DNA of 64,000 nucleotides from Winogradskyella sp. (GTDB lineage Bacteria; Bacteroidota; Bacteroidia; Flavobacteriales; Flavobacteriaceae): positions 1 to 64,000 of the forward strand of contig NZ_JANQOM010000045.1 of assembly GCF_028289625.1 (NCBI RefSeq), written 5' to 3'. The notes beneath the pieces are model-generated. The model was given only the letters and a program-made list of their open reading frames with translations, had not been told where the DNA came from and searched no databases. The position numbers and the translations under genes are program-made. Position 1 is the stretch's first letter. Each line of letters opens with the position of its first letter. Shown piece after piece: positions 7,141 to 16,616 of this stretch.

Positions 7141-10023
7141 ATGACTAATATTCATCTCAAATTAAATATACAGGCTAACATGTCTAGACATTTATTTCAA
7201 ACAATACTTTTTTTACTTTACTGTGTTCTGGGCAACTTTCAAACAATAGCCCAATCAAAAAAAGAACCGCTTTCATTCAACGATGTTAGACAATGGCGTA
7301 CCCATTCGATTACCTTATCTGACAATGGAGAATGGTACACTAAGCTATACAGCTTGTTCGATAAACCTGAGTCTGAAAAAGATACCATTACGGAACAAAA
7401 GTTGGAAAACTATTTTGATGATAATAATCAAACCGACATACTTTACATCTGTAATTCTAAGGATGGCATTAAATATAAAATTCCAGACGGTAGAAGACCT
7501 GCATTTTCAAGCGCATCAGATTGGGTAGCTTATCAAATAATACCAAAACCTAAAAAAGATAAATCCAAAAAGGATAAAGAAGAGGAAACCTTCATAGAAC
7601 TAAAACACCTCAAGTCTGGTTTTACGGTAAAATATAAGTCGAGTGCAAAGTATCAATTTCTTGATGGGAAAAATTATTTCATTACTTCAGATAAAAAAAG
7701 CCTCTTAATATATGATTTAAATCATAGACGGGAACACTATATAGGCAACATTGGAGAATATGTAATCAATAAAAAATCAGATTACATTGCCTATACTATA
7801 AACTCAAAAGACAATCGTGGTAATGGTATTTATTTATACAATCCAAAACTAATGACCACCAAAGCTGTTGAAACGAGTAATAAGGTGTATTCTAATTTAT
7901 CTTGGAATCATGACAATACTAAGTTAGCTGCCTACAAGTATCAATTACTTGATGATGAAGTAGACTATATCAATATGGAAATTAATGTGTTTAGTGCTTT
8001 GGATTCAAACTCTGTTAAGTCAGATAAATACGCAGTAAAAGGTATTAAAGAATTACCCGAACTTATGGGCCCAGCAACAAAATCTGGTGCAATTGGTTGG
8101 AGTAAAGATAATGAACGTCTATTCCTAAAACTCAAAACATATCCAGCTAAAGAAGACGAGAAAAACAAAAGTAAAAAGGATGACCAAGAAGCATCTACCG
8201 TTCAGGTATGGCATTGGAAAGACAAAAAGCTCTTGTCTGAACGCATAATGGAATATGATGACAAACAAAATGAGGTTTACGAGGCTATCTTCTTCAGAAA
8301 TACAAATACTCTTGCACAATTAACAGGTGAAGAAATTCAAAAACTTATTCGTAGTGAAGGTACAGACCAGTGGGCCATTGGCACAGATAATAGGGAGTAT
8401 ATTTCGGATTGGGATATATATAAAAACGATTTATATCGAATTAATCTTAAAACTGGTGACAAAAAGTTAATTGAAAAAGAATATCGTTCCAGATATAGTA
8501 CAGGTATAGAAATCTCACCAGATGGTGATAACGCGATCCTATGGGATGGAGCCAACTACTGGTCCTATGATTTTGAAAAGGGTACGAAAGAAAATATATC
8601 AAATGAAATTTCTTTTATAGATAAGGAATATGACAAATTCGGTTATAGCCCAAATTATGGCTTTGTAGGGTGGGTTAAAAATCAAAATGCTGTTATTGTA
8701 AATCATAAGCTAGATTTATGGTTATTGCCTTTAGATAAGAATGAAAAAGCTCAAAATCTTACATCAGAACTAACTTCCAAGGATTCCATACGCTTTCGAT
8801 TTGAAGACTATAGTTTTGCATACGAACCAGAAATTGAGGATAGATATATAGATTTTTCAAAACCAAATTTCCTATATGCTTTTAATACGCAAACTAAGTA
8901 TGCAGGCTACTATAATTTGCAAAATGGAAAATTAAAAAAACTCATTTATGGTCCTAATGCTTACGCTGATCCTTACCGAAGATACACCATAACAAAAAGT
9001 AAGAATACTGATGTTATTGTTTTTAAAAAAGGAGATTACCAAAACTTTCCTGAAGCTTATTTAACACAATCAGATTTTTCAAGACCAAAAAAAATAACGA
9101 ATACTAACCCGCAACAAGAACATTTTAAATGGGGAAAAAGGATACTCATAGATTATACTAACGATGATGGAGTACCGCTTCAAGGTATATTAAGCATTCC
9201 CGAGGACTACAAAAAAGGAGAAAAATTACCTATGATTGTGTATTCATACGAAAAGCTTTCTAATGGTAGATATAACTATGCGATACCTTATTTAAATGGT
9301 GCAACTGTTCCTGAAATGTTATATGTATCCGAAGGTTATCTGTTTTTAAGACCTGACATCCATTTTAATGTTGGCACACCACATTCTGACATGCATGAAA
9401 GTATTGATGCCGCTATAGAAAAAGTTATCGCCTTAGGATATGTTGACGAACAAAAAATAGGTTATGAAGGCTTTAGTTTTGGTGGTCATTGTGGTATGTA
9501 TATGTCAACGCAAAATAATAAATTTGCAGCTATAGCCGCTGGCGCTGGAGTTAGTAACTTGGTTCAAGGATTTAATATAGATATTGTGCGAGATGGTAGT
9601 AACGAACAAGATTATTACATGACAGGCCAAGGAAGGCTTGGTACAGACCCTACATCTAATACTGAAATGTATATTTCAGAATCACCTGTATTTAATGCTG
9701 CTACAATGAATACGCCACTCTTACTTTTCCATGGCACAGCGGATAAAGTCGTACAATGGGAACATTCATTTGGCTTCTACAGTATTTTGCGTTATCTTCA
9801 AAAACCAGTTGTTTTTCTCTCATATTTGGATGAAGGTCATGGTATGAGACAAGAAAATAATCGACTCGATGTTCAAAAAAGACTAAAAGAATACTTTGAC
9901 CATTATCTAAAAGGTGCAACAGCAAAAGATTGGATGATTGAAGAATTACCATATACACCTAGGGAAAAGTCAAAAGAAAAGGACAAAAGATCACTACCTA
10001 AATGGAAACAGATACAACCATAA
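7141..10023 (+). CDS. Exported S9 family (prolyl oligopeptidase-like) peptidase
   Basis: A 960-residue exported peptidase. The long frame opens at 7141, but the ATG at 7180 gives a cleaner signal peptide (MSRHLFQTILFLLYCVLG), so that start may be the real one. Residues of about 45-640 form a beta-propeller-like region with repeated strand motifs and Lys/Glu-rich insertions. The C-terminal alpha/beta-hydrolase domain has the nucleophile in GFSFGG (Ser779 from the first start), an Asp in HGTADKVV and a His in DEGHGM. This resembles acylaminoacyl-peptidase or dipeptidyl-peptidase members of S9. It is only 6 bases behind the S15-like gene, which suggests co-transcription. The propeller would restrict substrates to short peptides. 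Confidence 0.87.
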   Translation: MTNIHLKLNIQANMSRHLFQTILFLLYCVLGNFQTIAQSKKEPLSFNDVRQWRTHSITLSDNGEWYTKLYSLFDKPESEKDTITEQKLENYFDDNNQTDILYICNSKDGIKYKIPDGRRPAFSSASDWVAYQIIPKPKKDKSKKDKEEETFIELKHLKSGFTVKYKSSAKYQFLDGKNYFITSDKKSLLIYDLNHRREHYIGNIGEYVINKKSDYIAYTINSKDNRGNGIYLYNPKLMTTKAVETSNKVYSNLSWNHDNTKLAAYKYQLLDDEVDYINMEINVFSALDSNSVKSDKYAVKGIKELPELMGPATKSGAIGWSKDNERLFLKLKTYPAKEDEKNKSKKDDQEASTVQVWHWKDKKLLSERIMEYDDKQNEVYEAIFFRNTNTLAQLTGEEIQKLIRSEGTDQWAIGTDNREYISDWDIYKNDLYRINLKTGDKKLIEKEYRSRYSTGIEISPDGDNAILWDGANYWSYDFEKGTKENISNEISFIDKEYDKFGYSPNYGFVGWVKNQNAVIVNHKLDLWLLPLDKNEKAQNLTSELTSKDSIRFRFEDYSFAYEPEIEDRYIDFSKPNFLYAFNTQTKYAGYYNLQNGKLKKLIYGPNAYADPYRRYTITKSKNTDVIVFKKGDYQNFPEAYLTQSDFSRPKKITNTNPQQEHFKWGKRILIDYTNDDGVPLQGILSIPEDYKKGEKLPMIVYSYEKLSNGRYNYAIPYLNGATVPEMLYVSEGYLFLRPDIHFNVGTPHSDMHESIDAAIEKVIALGYVDEQKIGYEGFSFGGHCGMYMSTQNNKFAAIAAGAGVSNLVQGFNIDIVRDGSNEQDYYMTGQGRLGTDPTSNTEMYISESPVFNAATMNTPLLLFHGTADKVVQWEHSFGFYSILRYLQKPVVFLSYLDEGHGMRQENNRLDVQKRLKEYFDHYLKGATAKDWMIEELPYTPREKSKEKDKRSLPKWKQIQP

Positions 10024-10063
10024 ACTATAGATAATTAATTAATATTAAACAACTCATAACAGA

Positions 10064-12220
10064 ATGAAACATAAAATGAAAAGACTAAACTATCTTCTAA
10101 TTGCCCTCCTATTTACTTTACCTACATCGCTCTTTGCTAACGAAGGCATGTGGTTTTTAATGCATATTGAACGTCTTAACCATCGCGATATGCAAAAGAT
10201 GGGACTTCAGTTAACCCCTGAAGAAATCTATAGTATTAATAATCAAAGTTTAAAAGACGCCATCGTGCAGTTTGGTGGTGGTTGTACTGCAAGTATCATA
10301 TCTAGTAATGGTTTGGTACTTACAAATCATCACTGTGGTTATAATGTGATAGCCGAATTATCAACTGCTGAGCAAAACCATTTAAAAAATGGTTTTTGGG
10401 CACAATCCTTAGATCAAGAACTAAAGCCACAAAGTTTATCCGTAAGATTTTTTGTGAGAATGGATGACGTTAGTGAACGAATTCTGTCTAAGGTTAATGA
10501 TGCAATGACAGAGAAAGAACGTGAAGCGGCTATTAATAAAGAGATTGCTAAAATTCAAGGAGAAAATAATGGCGGTGGAAAATATACGGTCTCAGTAAGG
10601 TCTTTTTATCAAGGCAACGAATACTATTATTTCGTATATGAGGATTATACGGATGTAAGATTGGTGGGCACACCACCGGAAAGTATTGGAAAATATGGAG
10701 GAGATACTGACAATTGGGAGTGGCCACGTCATACAGGAGATTTCTCTTTATTCAGAGTATATGGAGACGCTAATGGTCAACCTGCTCAATATTCCCCTAG
10801 CAATGTTCCACTAAAAGCAAAATATCATTTACCAGTTAACATCAATGGTGTAAAAGAGAATGACTTTGCCATGATTTTGGGTTATCCGGGACGTACAAAT
10901 CGTTGGATGCCTGCGGAAGGCATAGAGCAAAATGTTAAGTATGCTTATCCTGCTTGGGTTGAAGGCTCCAAGCTTAGTATGGATGTTATGAAAAAATATA
11001 TGGATGAAGATGAATCCGTAAATCTAATGTATGCATCACAATATGCAGGAATTGCCAATTATTGGAAAAACCGACAAGGTATGATAGATGCCTTAACCAA
11101 ACACGGCACTGCAGCTACCAAACGTAAAATAGAGGAGAAATTTAATAAGTGGGCCAACAAATCGAAGAACAAAGCCACTTATGGCGACGTAATAAGCACC
11201 ATTAATAACTATTACAGCCTCACAAATGAAAAAGCACAACACGACAATTATTTATTGGCTTTATTACGTTCAAGTATGTTCGCTGTACTTCCTTACAGAA
11301 TTGGAAGCGGCCTAGAAAACTATGTTTCATCGAACGAAGCAAAACGCAAAGAGTTAGGTCCTCGATTATCTGCATTCATTAATAATGCTTACACAGACTA
11401 TCATTTGCCCTTGGAAAAGGAGATTTTGGCAGAACAACTAAAATTATATAGTTCTAAATCTAATTATGAATTACCTGAGTTAATTAACGAAATCGCATCC
11501 AAGGAAGATATTAATGCGTATGTTGAAGCTATGTTTAATCTTAGTATGTTCTCATCGAAAGAACGTGTAGCAGCATTTTTAGACTACCCTGACGCTGATT
11601 TATTGGCAAATGATCCACTTTATAAGTTATCATCAGCATTATTGACAAAATACAGGGAAGAACCCGAAGCACTTCAGCAACCTTTAAATGATTACCAAAG
11701 ATCATTCAGGTTACTAGTCAAAGGATTGCGCGCATCTGAAATAAGTAGAATAGAGTATCCTGATGCAAATTCCACGCTTCGATTATCGTACGGTAAAGTA
11801 AGAGCTTTACCTAAAGACGCAAGAAACGATGCTGCAATTAATAACTACACCACCTTTAAAGGCGTGATTAATAAATACAAGCCAAATGATCATGAGTTTG
11901 ATTTGCCTAAAGATATGCTTGAGTTTTTTGAAAAGAAAGATTATGGACGTTACGCCAATGAAAAGGGACAACTTTCAGTAAATTTCTTAACGGATAATGA
12001 CATTACTGGAGGAAACTCAGGGTCACCGGTTCTCAATGGAAAAGGAGAACTAATAGGCTTGGCTTTTGACGGCAATATTGAAGCCATGGCAGGAGATGTG
12101 ATATTTGATAAGGATTTACAACGTACCATTAACGTGGACATTCGATATGTCCTTTGGTTAATAGACAACTATTCCGATGCCAGAAACATTGTGGACGAAT
12201 TAACGATTGTAGCAGAATAA
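10064..12220 (+). CDS. S46 family dipeptidyl peptidase, DPP7 type
   Basis: A 718-residue periplasmic exopeptidase that removes dipeptides from peptide N-termini. A second ATG at 10076 gives an equally good signal peptide (MKRLNYLLIALLFTLPTSLFA). The chymotrypsin-like halves flank a helical insert. The histidine lies in LTNHHCGY (His89/His90), an acidic residue in GGDTDNWEWPRHTGDF, and the nucleophile is Ser652 in GGNSGSP. The substrate-pocket segment reads FDGNIEAMAGD. DPP7 enzymes have glycine here and DPP11 enzymes arginine (FDRVWEG), so hydrophobic P1 residues are predicted rather than Asp/Glu. The usual Trp of GNWEA is Ile here, a conservative oddity. It closes the three-peptidase cluster and is followed by a strong terminator. 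Confidence 0.93.
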   Translation: MKHKMKRLNYLLIALLFTLPTSLFANEGMWFLMHIERLNHRDMQKMGLQLTPEEIYSINNQSLKDAIVQFGGGCTASIISSNGLVLTNHHCGYNVIAELSTAEQNHLKNGFWAQSLDQELKPQSLSVRFFVRMDDVSERILSKVNDAMTEKEREAAINKEIAKIQGENNGGGKYTVSVRSFYQGNEYYYFVYEDYTDVRLVGTPPESIGKYGGDTDNWEWPRHTGDFSLFRVYGDANGQPAQYSPSNVPLKAKYHLPVNINGVKENDFAMILGYPGRTNRWMPAEGIEQNVKYAYPAWVEGSKLSMDVMKKYMDEDESVNLMYASQYAGIANYWKNRQGMIDALTKHGTAATKRKIEEKFNKWANKSKNKATYGDVISTINNYYSLTNEKAQHDNYLLALLRSSMFAVLPYRIGSGLENYVSSNEAKRKELGPRLSAFINNAYTDYHLPLEKEILAEQLKLYSSKSNYELPELINEIASKEDINAYVEAMFNLSMFSSKERVAAFLDYPDADLLANDPLYKLSSALLTKYREEPEALQQPLNDYQRSFRLLVKGLRASEISRIEYPDANSTLRLSYGKVRALPKDARNDAAINNYTTFKGVINKYKPNDHEFDLPKDMLEFFEKKDYGRYANEKGQLSVNFLTDNDITGGNSGSPVLNGKGELIGLAFDGNIEAMAGDVIFDKDLQRTINVDIRYVLWLIDNYSDARNIVDELTIVAE

Positions 12221-12237
12221 CCTTAATTTTTAATATT

Positions 12238-12279
12238 AAATACGTTGTTATGAAACTAAAATTTCATAACAACGTATTT
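12238..12279. terminator. Long hairpin terminator behind the peptidase cluster
   Basis: A perfect 18-bp stem (AAATACGTTGTTATGAAA and its complement) with a six-base loop, followed by a T-rich tail on the plus strand. Confidence 0.85.
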
Positions 12280-12406
12280 TATTTTTAGGGATTTGGTAAG
12301 ACCTCATTTAATTACCATAAAAAGTAAAATTCAAGTAAATCATCTTTAAAATTAATATTGTATTTTTAAAAGTTAATAAAATCAATCTTTTAATACCAAT
12401 CTAGTT

Positions 12407-13120
12407 ATGTTACAAAGAAAATTTGACGACCTTGTGAAAGCAGAATTCCCAGGTGCTATGGATGCTAAAGACACCTCTATTCATTATCTAGGAAAAATGC
12501 AACTCGAGTATAAGATAGACATTTCCAAAGTGTTGATGGCGACATCCGTATGTTCAGATGATATAAATGTCCCTTCAACAACATTCTTTAATGTATTATT
12601 TGGCCCATTTATTATGGGAGGATTAGGAGGGCTTCCTTTCGCTGGACAAACAGGTATGACGGCATTTGCCCACCATATTCCAGATGGTGGTAGTGCCTTC
12701 ATTTTTTATGGCCCTCATATTGGTGTTACACTTGATGGTGAATTGGGTAAAATGTACAGACCACGTCAAGAAGAAACTGGGAATTCGTGCGGTGCACTTA
12801 TGCTAGCCTTAAATCGATTTGAGGATAGTAAGTATAAACCTGTATTAAATGATGATGACTATCAACAAATGAAACTTGAAGAAAGTTTATTACCCTACCG
12901 AGATGATATTCTAAATAGTGATAATCCTCAAAAGGCTATCACCGAAGCCACTTATAAAATTATAGATAAAAAAGTCCATGATCACATTAAAACATGTAAG
13001 GATGAGTTTCATGTAGATCGCGTTACACTTTTGGGTGGTATTATCATTAATACCGACTATGGCTTAGATGATTATTTTGCGGTAAGAAACTTTGAGGTCA
13101 TCTACCTTAAGCATTTATAA
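12407..13120 (+). CDS. LCIB-type beta-carbonic anhydrase candidate
   Basis: A 237-residue cytosolic protein that matches my memory of the LCIB family, the low-CO2-inducible proteins of algae that form a distinct beta-carbonic anhydrase group. Likely zinc ligands are Cys49 in SVCSDD, His90 in AHHIPD and Cys128 in NSCGAL, with Asp51 in the usual Asp position two residues after the first Cys. Between them lie the family-like stretches GGLGGLPFAGQTG and FYGPHIGV. The protein would interconvert CO2 and bicarbonate, although some LCIB proteins tested were inactive. It has no signal peptide. It stands alone after a terminator, with 203 bases of featureless AT-rich sequence before the next gene. The family call is from motif memory only. 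Confidence 0.7.
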   Translation: MLQRKFDDLVKAEFPGAMDAKDTSIHYLGKMQLEYKIDISKVLMATSVCSDDINVPSTTFFNVLFGPFIMGGLGGLPFAGQTGMTAFAHHIPDGGSAFIFYGPHIGVTLDGELGKMYRPRQEETGNSCGALMLALNRFEDSKYKPVLNDDDYQQMKLEESLLPYRDDILNSDNPQKAITEATYKIIDKKVHDHIKTCKDEFHVDRVTLLGGIIINTDYGLDDYFAVRNFEVIYLKHL

Positions 13121-13323
13121 TACAGAGTAATTACCGAATAACATTTGATATACAGTTGTAGAAAATTTATTTTCTTTTGGGTAAAACCAACCATGGTAAC
13201 TATTGTGTGCGATTTACTAAATCAAATTGAGGCTTAGACAACTCAAAAAACCATTGTAAGTAATTGTCCTTCGCCTACTTAAAAAACATTCCAACAGTGT
13301 TTCAGGTAACAAAGAACTCATAA

Positions 13324-13905
13324 ATGCTCAACGACAGATTTCTAAACTATATCAGCAACTATATAAAGCTTAACAAAGACGAGTTGGAGTTACTCAATTC
13401 TAAAGTTAATGAACGTACCTATCTTAAAAATCAGTACATCGTTCAGCAAGGAGATGTCTGTAAAAGTGCTAATTTTATTATTTCTGGTTGTACCAAAACC
13501 TTCTATATGGATGAAGAGGGCCAAGAGCATATCGTCATGTTTTCTATTGAAGATTGGTGGACCTCAGATTTGGGCAGCTTCATTACCCAAACCCCAGCCG
13601 ATTTTAACGTACAATGCCTAGAACCCACAACGTTAGTTCAATTTACCTACGAACACTTAGAAGAGCTCTACACCCAAATTCCACAAATAGAACGTCTGTT
13701 TAGAAAAATCATTGAACGCGCTTTTGTTGCCTCTCAAAAACGGATTATAAGAAATTTTAGTCTTGATGCTAAGGAGCGTTATAAAGTATTTAGATCTAAA
13801 TATCCTGAAATCGATCAGCGCGTACCACAATATATGATTGCGTCTTATCTTGGCATTACCAAGGAATTTCTAAGCAAAATAAAGAGCAAACTCATCCACG
13901 ACTAG
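13324..13905 (+). CDS. Crp/Fnr-family transcriptional regulator
   Basis: A 193-residue regulator. Residues 20-120 form a cyclic-nucleotide-binding-type beta-barrel (QYIVQQGDVCKSANFIISG and onward). The C-terminus has a short helix-turn-helix, VPQYMIASYLGITKEFLSKI, at about 163-183. The ligand-pocket arginine of E. coli CRP is not evident, so the ligand is unknown, which is common in Bacteroidota members of this family. No iron-sulfur cysteine set is present, so it is not an FNR-type oxygen sensor. It lies just before a SnoaL-like gene and a YceI gene on the same strand. In related bacteria such regulators often control neighbouring small stress or redox genes, so it may act on these two. Confidence 0.85.
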   Translation: MLNDRFLNYISNYIKLNKDELELLNSKVNERTYLKNQYIVQQGDVCKSANFIISGCTKTFYMDEEGQEHIVMFSIEDWWTSDLGSFITQTPADFNVQCLEPTTLVQFTYEHLEELYTQIPQIERLFRKIIERAFVASQKRIIRNFSLDAKERYKVFRSKYPEIDQRVPQYMIASYLGITKEFLSKIKSKLIHD

Positions 13906-14004
13906 CAAAATATTAATCTAGTTTAACTTCATTTCATATTCTAGTTCATTTTTTAAGGATTTAATGTTAGAGACCTTTGTACCATAACATTAAATACACA
14001 AAAG

Positions 14005-14358
14005 ATGAATACATTATTAGACAACATCAGTACCATTAATAGCATGATTTTAGAAGGCAAGGCTTTAGAAGCTTTCGATCAGTTTTATCATGAAGACGTT
14101 GTAATGCAGGAAAACGATAACCCCATTGTAAAAGGTAAAGTAGCAAACCGCCAACGCGAAGAAGAATTCTTTGCCTCTATTACAGAGTTTAGAGGTGCAC
14201 AGCCTTTGAATGTTACGGTTGGGGAAAATACCACGATGGTCGAGTGGCATTTTGACTATACACACAAAGATTGGGGAGAACGCAATTATACCCAAGTGGC
14301 TCTACAAGAATGGAAAAATGGAAAAATCATCAAAGAAAAATTCTACTACAGATCTTGA
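14005..14358 (+). CDS. SnoaL-like / NTF2-fold protein
   Basis: A 117-residue protein with the NTF2-like cone fold: helices at the N-terminus (LDNISTINSMILEGKALEAF), the FYHEDVVMQENDNP segment, and antiparallel strands ending WKNGKIIKEKFYY. Such proteins include polyketide cyclases and many uncharacterised small enzymes or carriers. No catalytic set can be named from this sequence. It has no signal peptide. The gene is 26 bases upstream of the YceI gene and follows the Crp-family gene by about 100 bases, so it probably forms a two-gene unit with yceI. Confidence 0.75.
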   Translation: MNTLLDNISTINSMILEGKALEAFDQFYHEDVVMQENDNPIVKGKVANRQREEEFFASITEFRGAQPLNVTVGENTTMVEWHFDYTHKDWGERNYTQVALQEWKNGKIIKEKFYYRS

Positions 14359-14384
14359 ATAACAAAATTAAATCACCAAAAATT

Positions 14385-14960
14385 ATGAAAACAATAAAAA
14401 GAATAACAGCAGTCATTTTCATTGCCTTTATGACCTTCTCATTTACAACCTTAGAAAAAACTAATAAAAAAGTAAGTGCAGACAAAAGTACAGTAACCTG
14501 GAAAGGCTATAAAGTAACAGGCTCACATACAGGACAGATTTCCATTAAATCTGGAACCTTAAGTTTTAACAACGATAAGCTTACAGGAGGTAACTTTGTC
14601 ATCGATATGACGACCATTAGCGTTACTGACTTAAAAGGAGACTATAAAACACAACTTGAAGGCCATTTAAAATCGGATGACTTTTTTGGAACCACAAATC
14701 ATCCTGAAGCAAAATTGGTTTTCACCAATGTAAAAGCAAGTGGAAAAAATGCTTATGAAATTACAGGGGACATCACCATTAAAGGCAAGACTGAAACCAT
14801 CGAATTTGATTTATCCATTTATGGTAATAAGGCTACAGGCTCATTGAAAATTGATAGAACAAAATTCGATGTAAGATATGGCTCAGCCAGCTTTTTTGAT
14901 AATCTAAAAGACAAAGTCATCTATGACGAATTCGATATTGTGGTCGATTTGGAATTCTAA
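14385..14960 (+). CDS. YceI family periplasmic lipid-binding protein
   Basis: A 191-residue exported protein. The ATG at 14385 is chosen because it begins a signal peptide (MKTIKRITAVIFIAFMTFSF), whereas the longer frame adds an implausible leader overlapping the previous gene. The mature part shows YceI features: VDKSTVTWKGYKVTGSHTG-like strand order, FVIDMTTISVTDL, HLKSDDFFGTTNHPEAKL, ITGDITIKGKTETIEFDL and a closing FDVRYGS. YceI proteins form lipocalin-like barrels that bind isoprenoid or quinone-like lipids. It is probably co-transcribed with the SnoaL-like gene and may be controlled by the adjacent Crp-family regulator. The ligand is not known. Confidence 0.9.
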   Translation: MKTIKRITAVIFIAFMTFSFTTLEKTNKKVSADKSTVTWKGYKVTGSHTGQISIKSGTLSFNNDKLTGGNFVIDMTTISVTDLKGDYKTQLEGHLKSDDFFGTTNHPEAKLVFTNVKASGKNAYEITGDITIKGKTETIEFDLSIYGNKATGSLKIDRTKFDVRYGSASFFDNLKDKVIYDEFDIVVDLEF

Positions 14961-14980
14961 AAGGTAGCGCTATGGCTTAT

Positions 14981-15012
14981 AAAAAACTGCATTGATTACA
15001 ATGCAGTTTTTT
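14981..15012. terminator. Bidirectional terminator between yceI and guaB
   Basis: A 14-bp perfect stem, AAAAAACTGCATTG with its complement, and a four-base loop. A-tract and T-tract flanks serve the two convergent genes. Confidence 0.9.
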
Positions 15013-15026
15013 TATGGATTTACTTC

Positions 15027-16496
15027 TTACCTTGAATAATTAGGCGCTTCCTTGGTGATTGTAACATCATGCGGATGACTCTCATGAATACCGCTCGCTG
15101 TAATTTTCACAAAGCGTCCTGTTTCCTGTAAAGTAACAATATCCTTTGCACCACAGTAACCCATACCAGCCCTTAGTCCACCAACAAATTGGTGAATACT
15201 TTCAAACAACTCACCTTTATATGGCACGCGACCTACAATACCTTCAGGCACTAATTTTTTAATGTCGTCCTCTACGTCTTGGAAATAGCGATCCTTACTA
15301 CCTTGTGTCATGGCTTCTACAGAACCCATTCCTCGATAAGATTTAAACTTTCTCCCTTCATAAATTATGGTTTCCCCTGGACTCTCTTTAGTTCCTGCTA
15401 AAAGGGACCCTAACATCACCGTATCCGCACCAGCAGCAATAGCCTTAGGAATGTCACCCGTATAGCGAATACCACCATCAGCAATAACAGGTACACCAGA
15501 ACCTTTAATTGCCGCAGCTACTTCGAGCACGGCTGAAAATTGAGGGAAGCCAACGCCAGCAACTACTCGGGTTGTGCATATGGAACCAGGTCCGATACCT
15601 ACTTTAACGGCATCAGCACCCGCTTCTACCAAATATCTAGCAGCTTCACCAGTTGCTATATTACCGACTATAACTTCTAGATTTGGAAATTTATCTTTTA
15701 TCGATTTAAGAATACCAACCACACCCTTAGTATGACCATGTGCGGTATCTATTACTACTGCATCTACTCCAGCGTTAACTAGTGCTTCTGCTCTATCAAC
15801 TGCATCTCCTGTAACACCTATAGCAGCAGCTACCCTTAGTCTACCATATTGGTCTTTGTTGGCAATTGGTTTTTGTGTGACTTTAGTGATATCCCTAAAC
15901 GTAATTAAACCTGCTAATTTATCGCCTTCAACAATCAATAGCTTTTCGATTTTATTGGCTTGTAAAATAGCCTCTGCATCTTTTAAGGATGTTCCAACAG
16001 GTGCCGTCACTAAGTTTTCGCCAGTCATTACCTCAACAATAGGTCTGTTGTTATTATGCTCAAAACGTAAATCACGATTGGTAACAATCCCTTTTAGTAT
16101 GCCATTTTCATCAACAATAGGAATCCCACCAATGCTATGGTCGCGCATGGCATTTTTAGCATCAGCAACAATGGCATCTAAAGGCAAAGTCACCGGATCT
16201 ATGATCATACCACTTTCGGCACGTTTTACACGTCTTACTTTTTGGGCTTGATCTTCAATAGTCATGTTTTTGTGAAGTACCCCTATACCACCTTCTTGTG
16301 CCATAGCAATGGCCATTCGGCTTTCTGTAACCGTATCCATTGCTGCAGAAATCACAGGAATGTTTATCGTAATGTTTCGTGTAAATTTTGTTTGAATATT
16401 AACTTCGCGCGGAAGTATTTCAGAAAATGCCGGAACTAATAGGACGTCATCGTAGGTAAGACCTTCACCTAGGATTTTATTTTCGTGTGCTGTCAT
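15027..16496 (-). CDS. guaB: Inosine-5'-monophosphate dehydrogenase
   Basis: A 489-residue cytosolic enzyme that oxidises IMP to XMP with NAD, the committed step of GMP synthesis. The N-terminal barrel start [17 protein letters not shown] is typical. A CBS-domain pair spans about residues 95-205. The catalytic Cys307 is in GPGSICTTR, preceded by [27 protein letters not shown]. The flap region contains [11 protein letters not shown] and [25 protein letters not shown]. Length and order match bacterial GuaB, and nothing is missing. It stands alone on minus, flanked by a shared terminator downstream. Confidence 0.98.
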   Translation of the reverse strand: MTAHENKILGEGLTYDDVLLVPAFSEILPREVNIQTKFTRNITINIPVISAAMDTVTESRMAIAMAQEGGIGVLHKNMTIEDQAQKVRRVKRAESGMIIDPVTLPLDAIVADAKNAMRDHSIGGIPIVDENGILKGIVTNRDLRFEHNNNRPIVEVMTGENLVTAPVGTSLKDAEAILQANKIEKLLIVEGDKLAGLITFRDITKVTQKPIANKDQYGRLRVAAAIGVTGDAVDRAEALVNAGVDAVVIDTAHGHTKGVVGILKSIKDKFPNLEVIVGNIATGEAARYLVEAGADAVKVGIGPGSICTTRVVAGVGFPQFSAVLEVAAAIKGSGVPVIADGGIRYTGDIPKAIAAGADTVMLGSLLAGTKESPGETIIYEGRKFKSYRGMGSVEAMTQGSKDRYFQDVEDDIKKLVPEGIVGRVPYKGELFESIHQFVGGLRAGMGYCGAKDIVTLQETGRFVKITASGIHESHPHDVTITKEAPNYSR

Positions 16497-16521
16497 GATG
16501 CAATTCAGATATAATTGCGTG

Positions 16522-16529
16522 CAAATTTA
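16522..16529 (-). promoter_or_regulatory. Candidate -7 element of guaB
   Basis: Minus-strand TAAATTTG matches TAnnTTTG and lies 26 bases before the guaB start. No TTG -33 element is evident at the usual distance. Confidence 0.4.
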
Positions 16530-16616
16530 CGCATTTTATTTCATTTAATTAGGATTTGCTTTTACCTTAATCGTAGATCCTTTGATATATGTGGGAATAC
16601 ATTATTGACTTAGTTA

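Noticed and set aside
15856-16251. Long open frame antisense to guaB
   Set aside because: It lies fully within a conserved housekeeping gene and has no recognisable motif.
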